Shown here in pieces: positions 5,393 to 5,911 of a stretch of 5,911 bases of DNA. Below the pieces are notes generated by a model, which was not told where the DNA came from, ran no database searches, and was given only the letters and a program-made list of their open reading frames with translations. Origin of the DNA: Bacteroidales bacterium (GTDB lineage: Bacteria > Bacteroidota > Bacteroidia > Bacteroidales > JAADGE01). Within the stretch, counting starts at the first letter, position 1, and each line of letters starts with the position of its first letter. The stretch is from positions 1 through 5,911 of the forward strand of contig JANTGL010000175.1 of NCBI GenBank assembly GCA_024762915.1, written 5' to 3'. Both the position numbers and the translations under genes were made by a program.

Positions 5393-5911
5393 TTACATAG
5401 GAGGAGGCGGTGGCGGAGGTGTAGCTCCGAATAATCCGGCAACTTCAGGCACTTCACCTGCGGCTAGCCAACCGGACATGCCTTGTTTCCATACAAAAGT
5501 TTCTTTTGTTAATTGTCCCTGAGAAATCATTTGTTTTAATACTTCTGAATTAAATGGTCCTTGTTGTTGTCCGTTTATCGAAACAAAATATTGAATAATC
5601 GGCGGAGGGGGCGGTGCATTTTGCGGAGTTTTCTGTTGTTGTTGATTTTGCATCATTTGATTTTGATTCATCATTTGTTGCATCATTGCCATTCCCATCA
5701 TACCTTCCATACCGCCGCCCGCTCCGGGATTATTGGCAGCTCCTTCCATGGCATCGGCAGCTTTCATTTGTGAATATTTATTCATATCTCCCAACATATT
5801 CATTCCGGTACCTTCATCTAATTTTTCTTGTAATTTTTCGGGAAGACTTATGCTGGAAACTAAGAACTTCGTAATTTCAAGTCCGTATTCTTTAAATTCT
5901 TCACCGAGTTT
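5393..5911 (-). CDS. SPFH (band 7, 'virion core protein'-like) protein with C-terminal GYF_2 domain; N-terminus outside window
   Basis: The frame is open at the window edge, and 172 C-terminal residues are visible. An ATG at 5803 is internal: the upstream codons read KLGEEFKEYGLEITKFLVSS and ISLPEKLQEKLDEGTG, the end of the SPFH domain, so translation begins further out. Next come DMNKYSQMKAADAM (fragment 42-55), a Gly/Met/Gln low-complexity segment (62-93) and five prolines (100-104). A GYF_2 (DUF4339) domain spans about 105-161 (GQQQGPF, FVWKQGMSGWLAAGEVPEVAGLF). Seven prolines and a final Met precede the stop. SPFH proteins form large membrane-associated oligomers. This subfamily (YdjI-like) is linked to PspA-type envelope protection, and the GYF_2 domain presumably binds proline-rich partners. 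The gene ends in its own terminator and is followed by the zinc-ribbon gene. Confidence 0.9.
   Translation of the reverse strand, partial: KLGEEFKEYGLEITKFLVSSISLPEKLQEKLDEGTGMNMLGDMNKYSQMKAADAMEGAANNPGAGGGMEGMMGMAMMQQMMNQNQMMQNQQQQKTPQNAPPPPPIIQYFVSINGQQQGPFNSEVLKQMISQGQLTKETFVWKQGMSGWLAAGEVPEVAGLFGATPPPPPPPM

Noticed and set aside
5625..5720. Met/Gln codon runs considered as a nucleotide tandem repeat
   Set aside because: The repeats are irregular and follow codons for Met, Gln, Asn and Gly; the segment is a low-complexity linker usual for this SPFH subfamily, not a satellite or CRISPR array.
5801..5803. ATG at 5803 as the start of a separate 136-residue GYF_2 protein
   Set aside because: The frame is open upstream to the window edge and encodes the typical end of an SPFH domain, so this Met is internal.
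5561..5874. Two overlapping plus-strand open frames (5561-5773 and 5614-5874)
   Set aside because: Both are antisense to the SPFH/GYF gene; their His/Leu- and Phe/Ser-rich translations mirror its Met/Gln low-complexity codons.

Overview
The window looks like chromosomal DNA from a member of the Bacteroidota (Bacteroidetes). It is AT-rich. Three intergenic regions carry exact matches to the phylum's -7 promoter element TAnnTTTG. Shine-Dalgarno sequences are weak or absent. The protein families fit as well: a PhoR-like kinase of the short Bacteroidetes type, several small lipoproteins, and an SPFH protein with a C-terminal GYF_2 domain. No mobile element, tRNA, rRNA or CRISPR array was seen.

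Layout. (1) Positions 1-494, minus strand: the N-terminal part of a lipoprotein with a repetitive, probably beta-helical ectodomain, cut by the window edge. (2) Positions 495-740: a divergent promoter region. It holds six tandem TTAACA-like half-sites with an 11-bp average period, placed upstream of the lipoprotein's -7 box as a Pho box would be, plus a second -7 box facing the other way. (3) Positions 741-2489, plus strand: a PhoB-like response regulator and a PhoR-like sensor kinase, three bases apart and in the same reading frame. (4) Positions 2573-3782, plus strand: two small unrelated lipoproteins with their own promoter. (5) Positions 3837-4136, plus strand: a single Dabb (stress-responsive A/B barrel) domain protein, followed by a strong bidirectional terminator. 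(6) Positions 4203-5911, minus strand: a membrane-anchored double zinc-ribbon protein, and upstream of it the C-terminal part of an SPFH (band 7, 'virion core protein'-like) protein that ends in a GYF_2 domain flanked by proline tracts. A clear terminator lies between these two genes.

How the parts may work together. The operator array between the lipoprotein and the PhoB-like regulator suggests that the regulator controls the lipoprotein, and perhaps itself, in response to phosphate. This rests on operator geometry and family resemblance, not on experiment. The zinc-ribbon/SPFH pair resembles part of the ydjFGHI-type envelope-stress module of Firmicutes. The two central lipoproteins have no assigned function.

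No wholly new system is evident. The most useful observations are the Pho-like operator array and the SPFH protein that carries both a GYF domain and GYF-type proline ligands.
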